A stretch of DNA of 52,731 nt from a virus, in IMG/VR virus record IMGVR_UViG_3300050343_000104, positions 1 through 52,731 of that record, one strand, 5' to 3'. The translations under genes were made by a program, and so were the position numbers. The notes under the pieces were generated by a model. It did no database searches and was not told the DNA's origin. It saw nothing but the letters and a program-made list of their open reading frames with translations. Positions 20,811-29,101 of the stretch are shown here, piece after piece. Position 1 is the first letter of the stretch, and the number at the start of each line of letters is the position of its first letter.

Positions 20811-21067
20811 TGGCTGTTCGTAAAACAAAAGAGGGGGCTTCATTAAAAAGATGGTTTAAAGAAAAATGGACAGACGAAAAAGGTAATGTTTGTGGATCTA
20901 CTAAGAATAAAAAAACCAAAAAGTGTAGGCCTTCTAAAAGAGTAAGTTCAAAAACTCCAAAAACATGGAAAGAAATGTCTCCGGCTGAAAAGAAAAAGGC
21001 TGTAGCAGAAAAGAAAAGAACAGGTATGGGTAAAAGAACTTCTTCTTTAAAAAGAAAAAAGAAATGA
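20810..21067 (+). CDS. Basic protein of a widespread viral family (85 aa)
   Basis: KEGASLKRWFKEKWTDEKGN, then NVCGSTKNKKTKKCRPSKRV and SSKTPKTWKEMSPAEKKKAV. The 'WfkEKW.d..g..CG......kkCRPs.rvs.kTPkt...ms..e' domain occurs in phages and giant viruses as a domain of unknown function. Two Cys residues again suggest metal binding. Probably virion-associated; last of the four consecutive small basic proteins, overlapping the holin start (ATGA). Confidence 0.7.
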   Translation: MAVRKTKEGASLKRWFKEKWTDEKGNVCGSTKNKKTKKCRPSKRVSSKTPKTWKEMSPAEKKKAVAEKKRTGMGKRTSSLKRKKK

Positions 21068-21555
21068 GTAAAAATCCAAATGCTAAAAAGAACGGTGGCG
21101 AAGGAACAGCTGTAGGAAAAGCATTAAGATTCTTAGCCGCTCAAGGAAAAAAGTTTGCGCCAGAACTGCTGGATATGGCAGGATCATTAACTGGTGTTGA
21201 AGCGTTAAGTAAATTAGGTGATGCAATTAAAGGAGATCCTGAATTATCTGAATTAGATAAAAAAATATTGCTCGCGGAGCTGGAAACAGATGCAGTAAGG
21301 GAACAAGAAATAACTAAACGCTGGGAAGCAGATTTGCATTCAGACAGCTGGCTATCAAAAAACGTAAGACCGTTAACGTTGTCCTTTTTATTAGTAAGTA
21401 TGTTTCTGTTCGTTATATTAGATAGCACAAATTCAATACCATTCAACATAGATCCAGAATGGATTGACCTCCTTAAAGCACTTATGATAACCGCCGTTGG
21501 TGGTTACTTTGTAGTAAGATCAGGAGAAAAAATAACAAACAAATTAAAAAAATAA
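21064..21555 (+). CDS. Holin of the three-transmembrane superfamily (163 aa)
   Basis: The C-terminal half has the typical holin pattern DSWLSKNVRPLTLSFLLVSM (residues about 94-113), a membrane segment at about 104-120, a short acidic loop, and a second membrane segment at about 134-151 (DLLKALMITAVGGYFVVRSG), ending in a basic tail. The N-terminal 90 residues include an amphipathic helix. Holins of this family form lesions that let the endolysin reach the wall. It follows the basic-protein cluster and the M15 peptidase lies 0.8 kb upstream. Confidence 0.72.
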   Translation: MSKNPNAKKNGGEGTAVGKALRFLAAQGKKFAPELLDMAGSLTGVEALSKLGDAIKGDPELSELDKKILLAELETDAVREQEITKRWEADLHSDSWLSKNVRPLTLSFLLVSMFLFVILDSTNSIPFNIDPEWIDLLKALMITAVGGYFVVRSGEKITNKLKK

Positions 21556-21560
21556 AGCCA

Positions 21561-21716
21561 ATGAACAATTACAAAAAACCAAGTAGCCCATTTGCAATGA
21601 AAATGGCAAAAACAAAGTCATCTTTACCTATGAAAGGTGATTTAGATAAAGACGGTAAAATGTCAGGGTACGAAAGTAAAAGACAGGCGGCTATTGAAAA
21701 AAACATGAAAAAATAA
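21561..21716 (+). CDS. Small EF-hand-like protein (51 aa)
   Basis: Frame from ATG at 21561 to TAA at 21714. DLDKDGKMSGYE (residues 27-38) matches a 12-residue calcium-binding loop with Asp at positions 1, 3 and 5, Gly at 6 and Glu at 12. A helix (SKRQAAIEKNMKK) follows. Single EF-hand-like units occur in small phage proteins of this kind. It could bind calcium at the virion or envelope, but this is inferred from the loop alone. Confidence 0.62.
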   Translation: MNNYKKPSSPFAMKMAKTKSSLPMKGDLDKDGKMSGYESKRQAAIEKNMKK

Positions 21717-21717
21717 A

Positions 21718-22023
21718 ATGCCTTTTAAAATTAAAGCTCCTTATAAAATAATTAATACTCCTATATATTATCAAGACTTAGACGGAACTACTTTGGGATT
21801 AGCTAATAATAATGGAACTATTATATTAAACGATAAACTATCTCCTCTAAAAGAAAAAAATGTAATAGACCACGAAATGGTACACATCAATCAAATGAAA
21901 AGAGGTGATTTAGATTATGACGATAAAAATGTTTATTGGAAAGGGAAAGCTTATTCACGAAGCACTATGAAAGAAGGGGCAAAAAATTTGCCTTGGGAAG
22001 CTGAAGCTTATAAAAATTCATAA
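21718..22023 (+). CDS. Small zincin-like metallopeptidase domain (101 aa)
   Basis: The motif DHEMVHINQ (HExxH at residues 52-56) is followed by LPWEAEAY at about 91-98, whose Glu could be the third zinc ligand. The N-terminal part is beta-rich (IINTPIYYQDLDGTTLGLA, then GTIILNDKLS). Tiny zincins of this type are found in phages and may have lost most of the fold. Role unknown; candidate processing of virion proteins or cell-wall passage. Starts 1 bp after the EF-hand gene stop and ends directly at the next start. Confidence 0.6.
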   Translation: MPFKIKAPYKIINTPIYYQDLDGTTLGLANNNGTIILNDKLSPLKEKNVIDHEMVHINQMKRGDLDYDDKNVYWKGKAYSRSTMKEGAKNLPWEAEAYKNS

Positions 22024-22233
22024 ATGAAAACTTCTAAAAAAGGTTATTTAAAAAACAGCCCTGACGTTAACAAACCTCAAAATATCATAAAGGGAGGGCA
22101 CATAACAATGAAAGGAGTTAAGTTTAAAGTATTAGGGACTGACGACCGGGGATATACTCAAATAATGTATCCAGGATATGATTATTATTTTCCTCATGCT
22201 AAATACGTTATAGAAACACCAATTAAAAATTAA
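22024..22233 (+). CDS. Hypothetical protein (69 aa)
   Basis: MKTSKKGYLKNSPDVNKPQN, then ITMKGVKFKVLGTDDRGYTQ and IMYPGYDYYFPHAKYVIE. The 'G..I.M..V.f.VlGtD..G....M.PG.dY.FP.a.yV.E' pattern is common in small proteins of marine Bacteroidota phages, annotated as hypothetical. Beta-rich, soluble, no membrane segment. Confidence 0.64.
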   Translation: MKTSKKGYLKNSPDVNKPQNIIKGGHITMKGVKFKVLGTDDRGYTQIMYPGYDYYFPHAKYVIETPIKN

Positions 22234-22250
22234 CAATTAAATCTAATAAA

Positions 22251-22592
22251 ATGAAAAATTTATTTATTACATTATTATTACTAGTATCAAGTCAATTATT
22301 TGCGCAAAAAGAGTTAAGTGGTTTATGGGAGAGTAAAACCTCCTCTTACATAACCACAATAGTAACTTCAGAATATGCGGTATTAAACGTTTTTAATACA
22401 AGTTTTAGCAAAAATAGAGTAATAACAGAAAAAATAATAGATTATAAAAACAATAAATTAACAACTAACCTACACAATTCTCTTAACGGGTACACTGTTC
22501 AAATTGAATATTCTTTACAAAGTGAGGATATTATTGTTTGTACTTATAGTGGCGACTGGGAAGGAGATATTATATTAACCCGATTAAAATAA
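22251..22592 (+). CDS. Exported protein with a signal peptide (113 aa)
   Basis: MKNLFITLLLLVSSQLFAQKE is a classic signal peptide (Lys, hydrophobic run, then LFA-QK; cleavage after residue 18 is likely). The mature part is beta-rich (LSGLWESKTSSYITTIVTSE, then EYSLQSEDIIVCTYSGDWEG), about 95 residues, like a small lipocalin-type or outer-surface beta barrel. The LFA-Q signal end is typical of Bacteroidota. Export by the host would place it in the periplasm or on the cell surface. Superinfection exclusion, lysis help or virion anchoring are possibilities; none can be chosen. Confidence 0.68.
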   Translation: MKNLFITLLLLVSSQLFAQKELSGLWESKTSSYITTIVTSEYAVLNVFNTSFSKNRVITEKIIDYKNNKLTTNLHNSLNGYTVQIEYSLQSEDIIVCTYSGDWEGDIILTRLK

Positions 22593-22598
22593 ATAATT

Positions 22599-23084
22599 AT
22601 GGCATACATGCAAGAACCCGGTAGAGCTCCACTAAAAAACAAAAAATTTGAGGATCTAACCAATGGAACACCCTTAAGACAAGAAATGAGTAATGACGAA
22701 AAAGAAGGAAGAGGAAAATATTCTAAAAATAAAAAGGATAGTGGTGGGAATTACTACGCCGTAGATCAAAAAGACGGAACAGAATACAGAAGTACTCCAG
22801 GCAGCAGGAAATTTAATGCAGACGCTCGCGATGGCACAATAGCAACACCAGAAACTTCTAATGTTATCTACGATTCTAATACCAAAACGTATACTCCTAA
22901 GCCTTATGCAGATAAAGCGCCTAAGAAACAAATTCCTGAATACAAAAAACGACTAGCCAAAAAAGGGGACCCTTATGCTAGAAGAGAACACAATGCGTAT
23001 AAAAAAGATTCAACTGATTATATGCGATATGCAAACAGAGATGCTGCAAAGTATAACATAGCGTCTAGACGAGCCCAACAATAA
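22599..23084 (+). CDS. Charged, Lys/Tyr-rich hypothetical protein (161 aa)
   Basis: Low-order, charged product: MAYMQEPGRAPLKNKKFEDL, then a Lys/Asp-rich middle, and a C-terminus with KPYADKAPKKQIPEYKKRLA and RDAAKYNIASRRAQQ. No membrane segment and little predicted fold, like disordered virion-associated proteins. The family is not recognised. Confidence 0.58.
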   Translation: MAYMQEPGRAPLKNKKFEDLTNGTPLRQEMSNDEKEGRGKYSKNKKDSGGNYYAVDQKDGTEYRSTPGSRKFNADARDGTIATPETSNVIYDSNTKTYTPKPYADKAPKKQIPEYKKRLAKKGDPYARREHNAYKKDSTDYMRYANRDAAKYNIASRRAQQ

Positions 23085-23118
23085 ATAAAATAATTATTAA
23101 CAATTAAATTAAATTAAC

Positions 23119-23388
23119 ATGAGTAAAGTAAAAGAAATGAAATCAGAAAATTTATCAATCAGTAAAGAACAATTAGAAAAAGTACAAGGATTGCAAGCAG
23201 ACTTGCAGAAGTATTGCGCTCATATTGGAGGGCTAGAAGTTCAAAAAGCAAAAGCTATTTACCAGGTAAATATGCTTGAAAAAGAGCTAGATGAATTTAA
23301 AGCTGCAATAGAAGAAGAGTATGGACCTATAAACATTGATTTAACTAATGGAAGCTACGAAAAAATAGTTCCTGCAGATAAAGACTAA
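23119..23388 (+). CDS. Coiled-coil protein (89 aa)
   Basis: Predicted coiled coil from about residues 13 to 65 (ISKEQLEKVQGLQADLQKYC, then EVQKAKAIYQVNMLEKELDE), then an ITLxNGSYEKIVP-like tail (INIDLTNGSYEKIVPADKD). Such short coiled coils are common upstream of packaging genes in marine phages; role unknown. Leader is A/T-rich with AATTAAATTAAATT repeats. Confidence 0.66.
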   Translation: MSKVKEMKSENLSISKEQLEKVQGLQADLQKYCAHIGGLEVQKAKAIYQVNMLEKELDEFKAAIEEEYGPINIDLTNGSYEKIVPADKD

Positions 23389-23392
23389 TGTA

Positions 23393-23620
23393 ATGGATAA
23401 TGTTATAAGAAAAATTAGTATTGGTGCTGACTATAAGAACGAAGCAATGCATTACTCTGTTAAGCAGACAGTTTACGGTGGGCACGAAATTTCTCATATA
23501 ATATTTGAAGAGTCTGATAATTCTTATAATATATTTATAAAAAAGAACAATGAGGTAATGCCATGGAAGAAATTTAATTCTAACATGGCAATATCCGTTG
23601 AGTATGACTTGGAGTACTAA
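23393..23620 (+). CDS. Hypothetical protein (75 aa)
   Basis: Small beta-rich protein: NVIRKISIGADYKNEAMHYS, then VKQTVYGGHEISHIIFEESD and YNIFIKKNNEVMPWKKFNSN. Not recognised. It is 4 bp after the coiled-coil gene and ends with its TAA overlapping the next start (TAATG), so it is coupled to the gene at 23620. Confidence 0.6.
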   Translation: MDNVIRKISIGADYKNEAMHYSVKQTVYGGHEISHIIFEESDNSYNIFIKKNNEVMPWKKFNSNMAISVEYDLEY

Positions 23621-24225
23621 TGAGGAGTATATACGATTTTATCATAAAGCCGGTAGGCCAAAGATATGATAATACGGTAAAGGTTGGAGAAGTGGACCTT
23701 ATAACTAATACTTCTATAGAGAGTTTTAAACACGTTAATAATATAGCGGAAGTTGTAGAAACCCCAGCGGCATTTGCAACACCTATAAAAAAAGGAGATC
23801 TAATTGTAGTTCATCATAACGTGTTTAGAGTTTTTTATGATATGAAAGGACTTAAAAAAAATAGTAGATCATTTCTTAAGGACGGACTTTTTATGTGTGC
23901 AATAGATCAAATATATTTGTACAAAAGCAAAAAGAACTGGAAATCATTTGGGGATAGATGCTTTGTTGCTCCGGTTAAAAATAAAGACCCTTTTAGCAGC
24001 GATAAAACAGCTAGCCTTATTGGTATACTAAAAATAGGTAATAAGTCCTTAGAACGCGCTGGAATCAATCCAGGAGACATAATTGGATTTACACCAAATA
24101 GCGAATGGGAATTTGTTATAGATAATCAGATTATGTATTGTATGAAATCAAATGATATTGTTATAAAGTATGAGCTCGATAGAAACGAAGAAGAATATAA
24201 TAGCGGCTGGGCGCGAAGCAATTAA
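23620..24225 (+). CDS. Beta-barrel protein, weakly GroES-like (201 aa)
   Basis: The N-terminal 110 residues are beta-rich: IIKPVGQRYDNTVKVGEVDL, then HVNNIAEVVETPAAFATPIK and KKGDLIVVHHNVFRVFYDMK. The 'kGD.vvvHHNvFR' pattern resembles a phage cochaperonin-like barrel, but the GroES mobile loop is not obvious, so this is a weak suggestion. The C-terminal part (AGINPGDIIGFTPNSEWEFV) is also beta-rich. Overlaps the next gene by 56 bp. Confidence 0.5.
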   Translation: MRSIYDFIIKPVGQRYDNTVKVGEVDLITNTSIESFKHVNNIAEVVETPAAFATPIKKGDLIVVHHNVFRVFYDMKGLKKNSRSFLKDGLFMCAIDQIYLYKSKKNWKSFGDRCFVAPVKNKDPFSSDKTASLIGILKIGNKSLERAGINPGDIIGFTPNSEWEFVIDNQIMYCMKSNDIVIKYELDRNEEEYNSGWARSN

Positions 24226-24442
24226 AGAATTAGTAAAGGTAGCAAAAGAAAAGATCGTTGACTCAGAGGAGGATATATCCGCTGACAGACTTAAAAATGC
24301 TGCCGCTACTAAAAAACTTTGCATATTTGACGCTTTTGAAATATTAAACAAAATACAAGAAGAAGAGCAAATGATTTTAGACTCTAGTAATAAAGAAAGT
24401 AAACCTGCTTTTAAAGGGTTTGCGGAGGGGAGATCTAAATAA
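24170..24442 (+). CDS. Helical protein just upstream of terminase, candidate small terminase (90 aa)
   Basis: Mostly helical: KKNIIAAGREAIKELVKVAK, then ISADRLKNAAATKKLCIFDA and FEILNKIQEEEQMILD. Its gene overlaps the upstream gene by 56 bp and its last base is the first base of the terminase start codon. Position and helical nature fit a small terminase subunit or packaging accessory, but no DNA-binding motif can be assigned with certainty. Confidence 0.58.
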   Translation: MSSIETKKNIIAAGREAIKELVKVAKEKIVDSEEDISADRLKNAAATKKLCIFDAFEILNKIQEEEQMILDSSNKESKPAFKGFAEGRSK

Positions 24443-25251
24443 TGGCTTACGAACAAACGTTATATAAAGTAGTTAATGATTACATTAAACCTGCTATAAT
24501 TAAAAAAAAGAATCGCTATTCTAAGTGGGATTACGGCTATAACAAAGAACACGATGTCGTTGTAATTAGCAAGTCCGGAAAAATAGGTGATATATACGAA
24601 ATTGGTAATGTGATGATTGCATTACCCAAAACAGAAAATGTAAAAAACTTAGGGGACAACAAATGGAAAGCCGCTGAATATCCTAAGTTATTAAAAAAAA
24701 TTAAAAGTGTTCAAGATTGGAACGCTTACCCAAATAGTTTTAAAGAACAATGGCATCCATATATAGATGAAGAATTTGAAAGACGTGAAAAAGGGTTTTG
24801 GTTTATTAATAAAAGCAAGCCTACTTACATTACTGGCACTCACTATATGTACCTGCAGTGGTCCAAAATTGATGTTGGATTACCGGACTTTAGAGAATCA
24901 AATAGATTATTCTATATATTTTGGGAAGCCTGCAAAGCGGATTCAAGATCGTACGGTATTTGTTACCTTAAAAATCGACGCTCTGGATTTTCATTCATGT
25001 CGTCGGGAGAAACAGTTAATTCAGCTACGATATCTTCAGACTCTAGATTCGGTATACTGTCCAAATCGGGGGCTGATGCTAAAAAAATGTTTACGGATAA
25101 AGTTGTACCAATCTCGGTAAACTATCCGTTTTTCTTTAAACCAATACAAGACGGTATGGACCGTCCAAAAACAGAGTTAGCTTACAGAGTGCCCGCTTCT
25201 AAATTTACAAGGCGAAAACTAGAGGACAATCAAATGCAGCTCAAGAATTAG
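24442..25251 (+). CDS. terL: Terminase large subunit, N-terminal part (ATPase)
   Basis: This is the N-terminal 269 residues of the packaging motor. Key region: CYLKNRRSGFSFMSSGETVN (residues about 174-193) is the atypical Walker A (RRSGFS), then FGILSKSGADAKKMFTDKVV and FFKPIQDGMDRPKTELAYRV are family-typical. This frame ends at TAG 25249. The coding sequence continues in another frame from about 25235 (AAQELDGLDTTIDW), so one base has been lost from the A-run at 25231-25234. The true gene is 24442-26657, about 738 residues. Confidence 0.86.
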   Translation: MAYEQTLYKVVNDYIKPAIIKKKNRYSKWDYGYNKEHDVVVISKSGKIGDIYEIGNVMIALPKTENVKNLGDNKWKAAEYPKLLKKIKSVQDWNAYPNSFKEQWHPYIDEEFERREKGFWFINKSKPTYITGTHYMYLQWSKIDVGLPDFRESNRLFYIFWEACKADSRSYGICYLKNRRSGFSFMSSGETVNSATISSDSRFGILSKSGADAKKMFTDKVVPISVNYPFFFKPIQDGMDRPKTELAYRVPASKFTRRKLEDNQMQLKN

Positions 25252-26657
25252 ACGGATTAGACACAACTATTGACTGGAAAAATACAGGTGATAATAGTTA
25301 TGATGGTGAAAAACTAAAACTATTAGTGCACGATGAAAGCGGTAAATGGGAAAAGCCTACAAATATACTTAACAACTGGCGAGTAACAAAAACTTGTTTA
25401 AGATTAGGTAGTAGAATTATTGGAAAGTGTATGATGGGATCAACATCAAACGCTTTGGATAAAGGCGGCAAAAACTTTAAAAAATTATACGACGGCTCGG
25501 ATACGTTATTAAGAAATAAAAATGGGCAAACTAAAACAGGTTTATATAAACTTTTTATTCCTATGGAATGGAATTATGAGGGTTTTATTGATCAGTACGG
25601 CTATCCTGTGTTTGATGTTCCAAAAAAAGAAACATTAGACCCTCAAGGAAATTTAATTACAGAGGGAGTAATACAGCACTGGGAAAACGAAGTTGAAGGA
25701 TTAAAAGATGATGCAGATGCATTAAACGAATATTATCGGCAATTTCCTCGTACAGAACAACACGCTTTTAGAGATGAGGCTAAACAATCTTTATTTAATT
25801 TAACTAAAATTTATCAGCAAATAGATTATAACGAAGAATTAAGAAATTCTTCAATGGTTACGCAAGGTAATTTTCAATGGGAGAACGGGATAAAAGATAC
25901 TAAAGTTATTTTTTACCCAAATAAAAGCGGAAGATTTTTTATTACCTGGGTTCCAAGCATAAGCCAACAAAATAATATAATAATAAAAAATGGAAATAAA
26001 TATCCTGGCAATGAGCACATGGGAGCTTTTGGATGTGATAGCTATGATATTAGCGGGGTTGTTGGTGGCGGCGGATCTAACGGATCACTTCATGGACTAA
26101 CTAAATTTTCTATGGAAGACGCACCTATAAATCATTTTTTTTTAGAATACATAGCTAGACCTGCAACTGCAGAAATGTTTTTTGAAGATGTACTTATGGC
26201 TATTGTGTTTTATGGAATGCCTTTATTAGCAGAAAATAACAAGCCTAGACTTCTTTATTATTTAAAAAGAAGAGGATACAGGGGCTTTAGTATTAACAGG
26301 CCAGATAAAACATATAACAAATTATCTTTAGCTGAGAAAGAAATAGGGGGAATACCTAATTCAAGTGAAGATATAAAACAAGCGCATGCAGCAGCCATAG
26401 AAACTTATGTAGAAGAATTCGTGGGAGAAATGAAAACAGGTTACGGCGACATTTATTTGCAAAGAACATTAGAGGACTGGGCAAGATTTGATATAAACAA
26501 CAGAACTAAGCACGATGCTTCCATAAGCTCCGGGTTAGCATTAATGGCTTGTAATAAACATAGGTATAGCCCTAAGGGCGCTATAAAAACTAAAACATAT
26601 TCTTTAGGTTTTAAAAAATATAACAACGAGGGATCTACTTCAAAAATAATACAATAA
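25250..26657 (+). CDS. terL: Terminase large subunit, C-terminal part (ATPase and nuclease)
   Basis: Continuation of the terminase after the frameshift; the first in-frame ATG of this frame is at 25485 and the first methionine-free stretch (HDESGKWEKPTNILNNWRV) begins near 25326. KLLVHDESGKW (nt about 25310-25345) is the Walker B with catalytic acid. GAFGCDSYDISGVVGGGG (nt about 26020-26075) starts the RNase H-like nuclease with its first Asp. LIASR-type and family motifs LQRTLEDWARFDINNRTKHD near the end agree with a full terminase. TAA at 26655 is directly followed by the portal start. Confidence 0.85.
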
Positions 26658-29069
26658 ATGAATGTAAGTACAAATACTAATAGCCCATTTCCAGATCAAG
26701 TAGTAAGTGACGCTGAGAAGTCAACATTAGAATACGGACTGCAAGTCAGTAGGGCTATAGAACAAGAATGGTTCAATTATGGAGGAAGTGGTTCAAATAG
26801 ATATGCAAATAATTGGAATAACTTTCATAATTTAAGATTATACGCTAGAGGCGAGCAAAGTGTTCAAAAATATAAAGACGAATTAGCTATTAACGGGGAT
26901 TTATCTTATCTTAATTTAGACTGGAAACCGGTTCCTATATTGTCTAAGTTTTCAAATATAGTTGCAAATGGCATAACTCAAAAACAATATGAATTAACTT
27001 CGTATGCACAAGATCCTGAATCTTTAAAGAAAAGAACTGATTTTGCTGAGAACATATTATTTGATATGTTGACTAAAGATGAGCAAGCTAAAGCTTCTGA
27101 AGTTATTAATATAAATTTAAGCAGGTCTAATATACCTTCAGATAGTTTGCCTGAATCAGTAGAAGAAAGAGATTTGCACATGCAACTAAGTTATAAGCAG
27201 GCTATTGAGGTTGCAGAAGAAGAAGCTATTAGCACCGTTTTAGCAACTAACGAATTTGATCTTACAAAGGCTAGAGTAAATCAGGACTTAGTTAATATAG
27301 GGATAGGTGTTACAAAAACTTCTTTTAACCCATCTGAAGGTATTGTAGTGGATTACGTAGATCCGGCTTACTGCGTTTGGTCGTATACTGAGGATCCTTA
27401 CTTCAATGATATATACTACGTTGGAGAAGTAAAATCAATAACTATACCCGAACTTAAAAAAGAATTTCCTAATATTTCAAGCGAAGAACTAGAGCGAATA
27501 CAAAAAATGCCGGGTAACCGCCGATATATTAAAGGTTTTGAAAATTACGACTATAATACTGTTCAAGTATTATATTTTGAATACAAAACATATACAGATC
27601 AGGTTTTTAAAATAAAAAGAACCGATTCGGGATTAGAAAAAGCAATTGAAAAAACTGATGAGTTTAACCCTCCGCCAAATGACAACTTTGAAAGAGTCTC
27701 AAGATCAATAGAGGTGTTATACGAGGGGGCAAAAATTGTAGGTACTGATATAATGCTTAAGTGGCAAATGTCAGAGAACATGACTAGGCCCTTAGCAGAT
27801 ACAACTCGTGTTGAAATGAGTTATTCTTTATGCGCTCCTAGAATGTATAAAGGGACTATACAGTCATTAATAAGTAAATGTATAGGCTTTGCGGACGTAA
27901 TACAATTAACTCATCTTAAAATACAACAAGTATTAGCCCGTATGGTTCCGGATGGTATATTTTTAGACATGGACGGCCTAGCTGAGGTTGATTTAGGAAA
28001 TGGCACAAACTATAATCCGGCTGAAGCATTAAATATGTATTTCCAAACAGGTTCGGTTGTAGGTAGATCTCTTACTCAAGATGGTGACATGAATAGAGGT
28101 AAGGTTCCTATACAGGAATTAAGTTCTTCTAATGGTATGGGTAAAATACAATCTCTTATTACCGCGTATAATTACAATATGCAAATGATTAGAGACGTTA
28201 CTGGATTAAACGAAGCAAGAGATGGGTCATTACCCTCAGCGGATTCATTAGTCGGTCTACAAAAAATGGCAGCTAACGCTTCAAATGTAGCTACTAAACA
28301 TATACAAGATGCAAGTATATTTTTAGCTTTAAGCACCTGCGAAAATATATCTTTAAAAATAGCTGATGTATTAAATTTTCCTCTTACGAAAAATGCTTTA
28401 ATGAATAGTATTTCTACATTTAATGTGGAAACACTGAAGGAAATAGAAAACTTAAATCTTCATGACTTTGGAATATATTTAGAAATGGAACCAGATGACG
28501 AAGAAAAAGCTGAATTAGCCGCTAATATAAATGCCTCTTTACAACAGGGGAGCATTGACATTGAGGACGCTATAGACATAAGAGAAATTAAAAACCTTAA
28601 GTTAGCTAATCAAATGCTAAAGCTAAAGCGCAAGAAAAAACTAGAAAGAGAACAGGCTTTAACACAACAAAACATACAAGCGCAAGCACAAGCTAATGCA
28701 GAGGCCTCAGAAAAAGCTGCTTTAGCAGAAGTGCAGAAGCAACAAGCTTTAACAGCAGAAAAAGTTGCTATAGAACAAGCTAAGTCGCAATTTGAAATGC
28801 AAAGAATGCAGACAGAAGCTCAAATTAAAAAGCAATTAATGGCGACGGAGTTTGAGTACAATATGCAGTTAGCTCAAGCTCAGATAGGGGCTGCTAAAAG
28901 TAAAGAAGCAGAAATTGAAGATCGTAAAGACAAGAGAGTAAAAATACAGGGCACTCAACAAAGCGAGCTTATACAGCAAAGACAAACAGAGGGTATGCCT
29001 AAGAATTTTGAATCTCAAGGTAATGACGTTATGGGAGGATTTGATTTATCCTCATTTGATCCCAGTTAA
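26658..29069 (+). CDS. Portal protein (803 aa)
   Basis: A large portal protein, the dodecameric DNA gate of the head. Seen: a helical N-terminus, DYVDPAYCVWSYTEDPYFND (residues about 231-250, a family-typical 'DPa..cvwSyTeDPYf' block), KGFENYDYNTVQVLYFEYKT and RDVTGLNEARDGSLPSADSL (about 513-532). The C-terminal 170 residues are a Gln/Ala/Glu-rich coiled coil (QANAEASEKAALAEVQKQQA). The size, around 800 residues, is typical of portals of podoviruses of marine Bacteroidota and crAss-like type. Position between terL and the scaffold-like gene fits. Confidence 0.82.
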   Translation: MNVSTNTNSPFPDQVVSDAEKSTLEYGLQVSRAIEQEWFNYGGSGSNRYANNWNNFHNLRLYARGEQSVQKYKDELAINGDLSYLNLDWKPVPILSKFSNIVANGITQKQYELTSYAQDPESLKKRTDFAENILFDMLTKDEQAKASEVININLSRSNIPSDSLPESVEERDLHMQLSYKQAIEVAEEEAISTVLATNEFDLTKARVNQDLVNIGIGVTKTSFNPSEGIVVDYVDPAYCVWSYTEDPYFNDIYYVGEVKSITIPELKKEFPNISSEELERIQKMPGNRRYIKGFENYDYNTVQVLYFEYKTYTDQVFKIKRTDSGLEKAIEKTDEFNPPPNDNFERVSRSIEVLYEGAKIVGTDIMLKWQMSENMTRPLADTTRVEMSYSLCAPRMYKGTIQSLISKCIGFADVIQLTHLKIQQVLARMVPDGIFLDMDGLAEVDLGNGTNYNPAEALNMYFQTGSVVGRSLTQDGDMNRGKVPIQELSSSNGMGKIQSLITAYNYNMQMIRDVTGLNEARDGSLPSADSLVGLQKMAANASNVATKHIQDASIFLALSTCENISLKIADVLNFPLTKNALMNSISTFNVETLKEIENLNLHDFGIYLEMEPDDEEKAELAANINASLQQGSIDIEDAIDIREIKNLKLANQMLKLKRKKKLEREQALTQQNIQAQAQANAEASEKAALAEVQKQQALTAEKVAIEQAKSQFEMQRMQTEAQIKKQLMATEFEYNMQLAQAQIGAAKSKEAEIEDRKDKRVKIQGTQQSELIQQRQTEGMPKNFESQGNDVMGGFDLSSFDPS

Positions 29070-29101
29070 ATAAGTATTTAATAATTATATAATATTATAT
29101 C

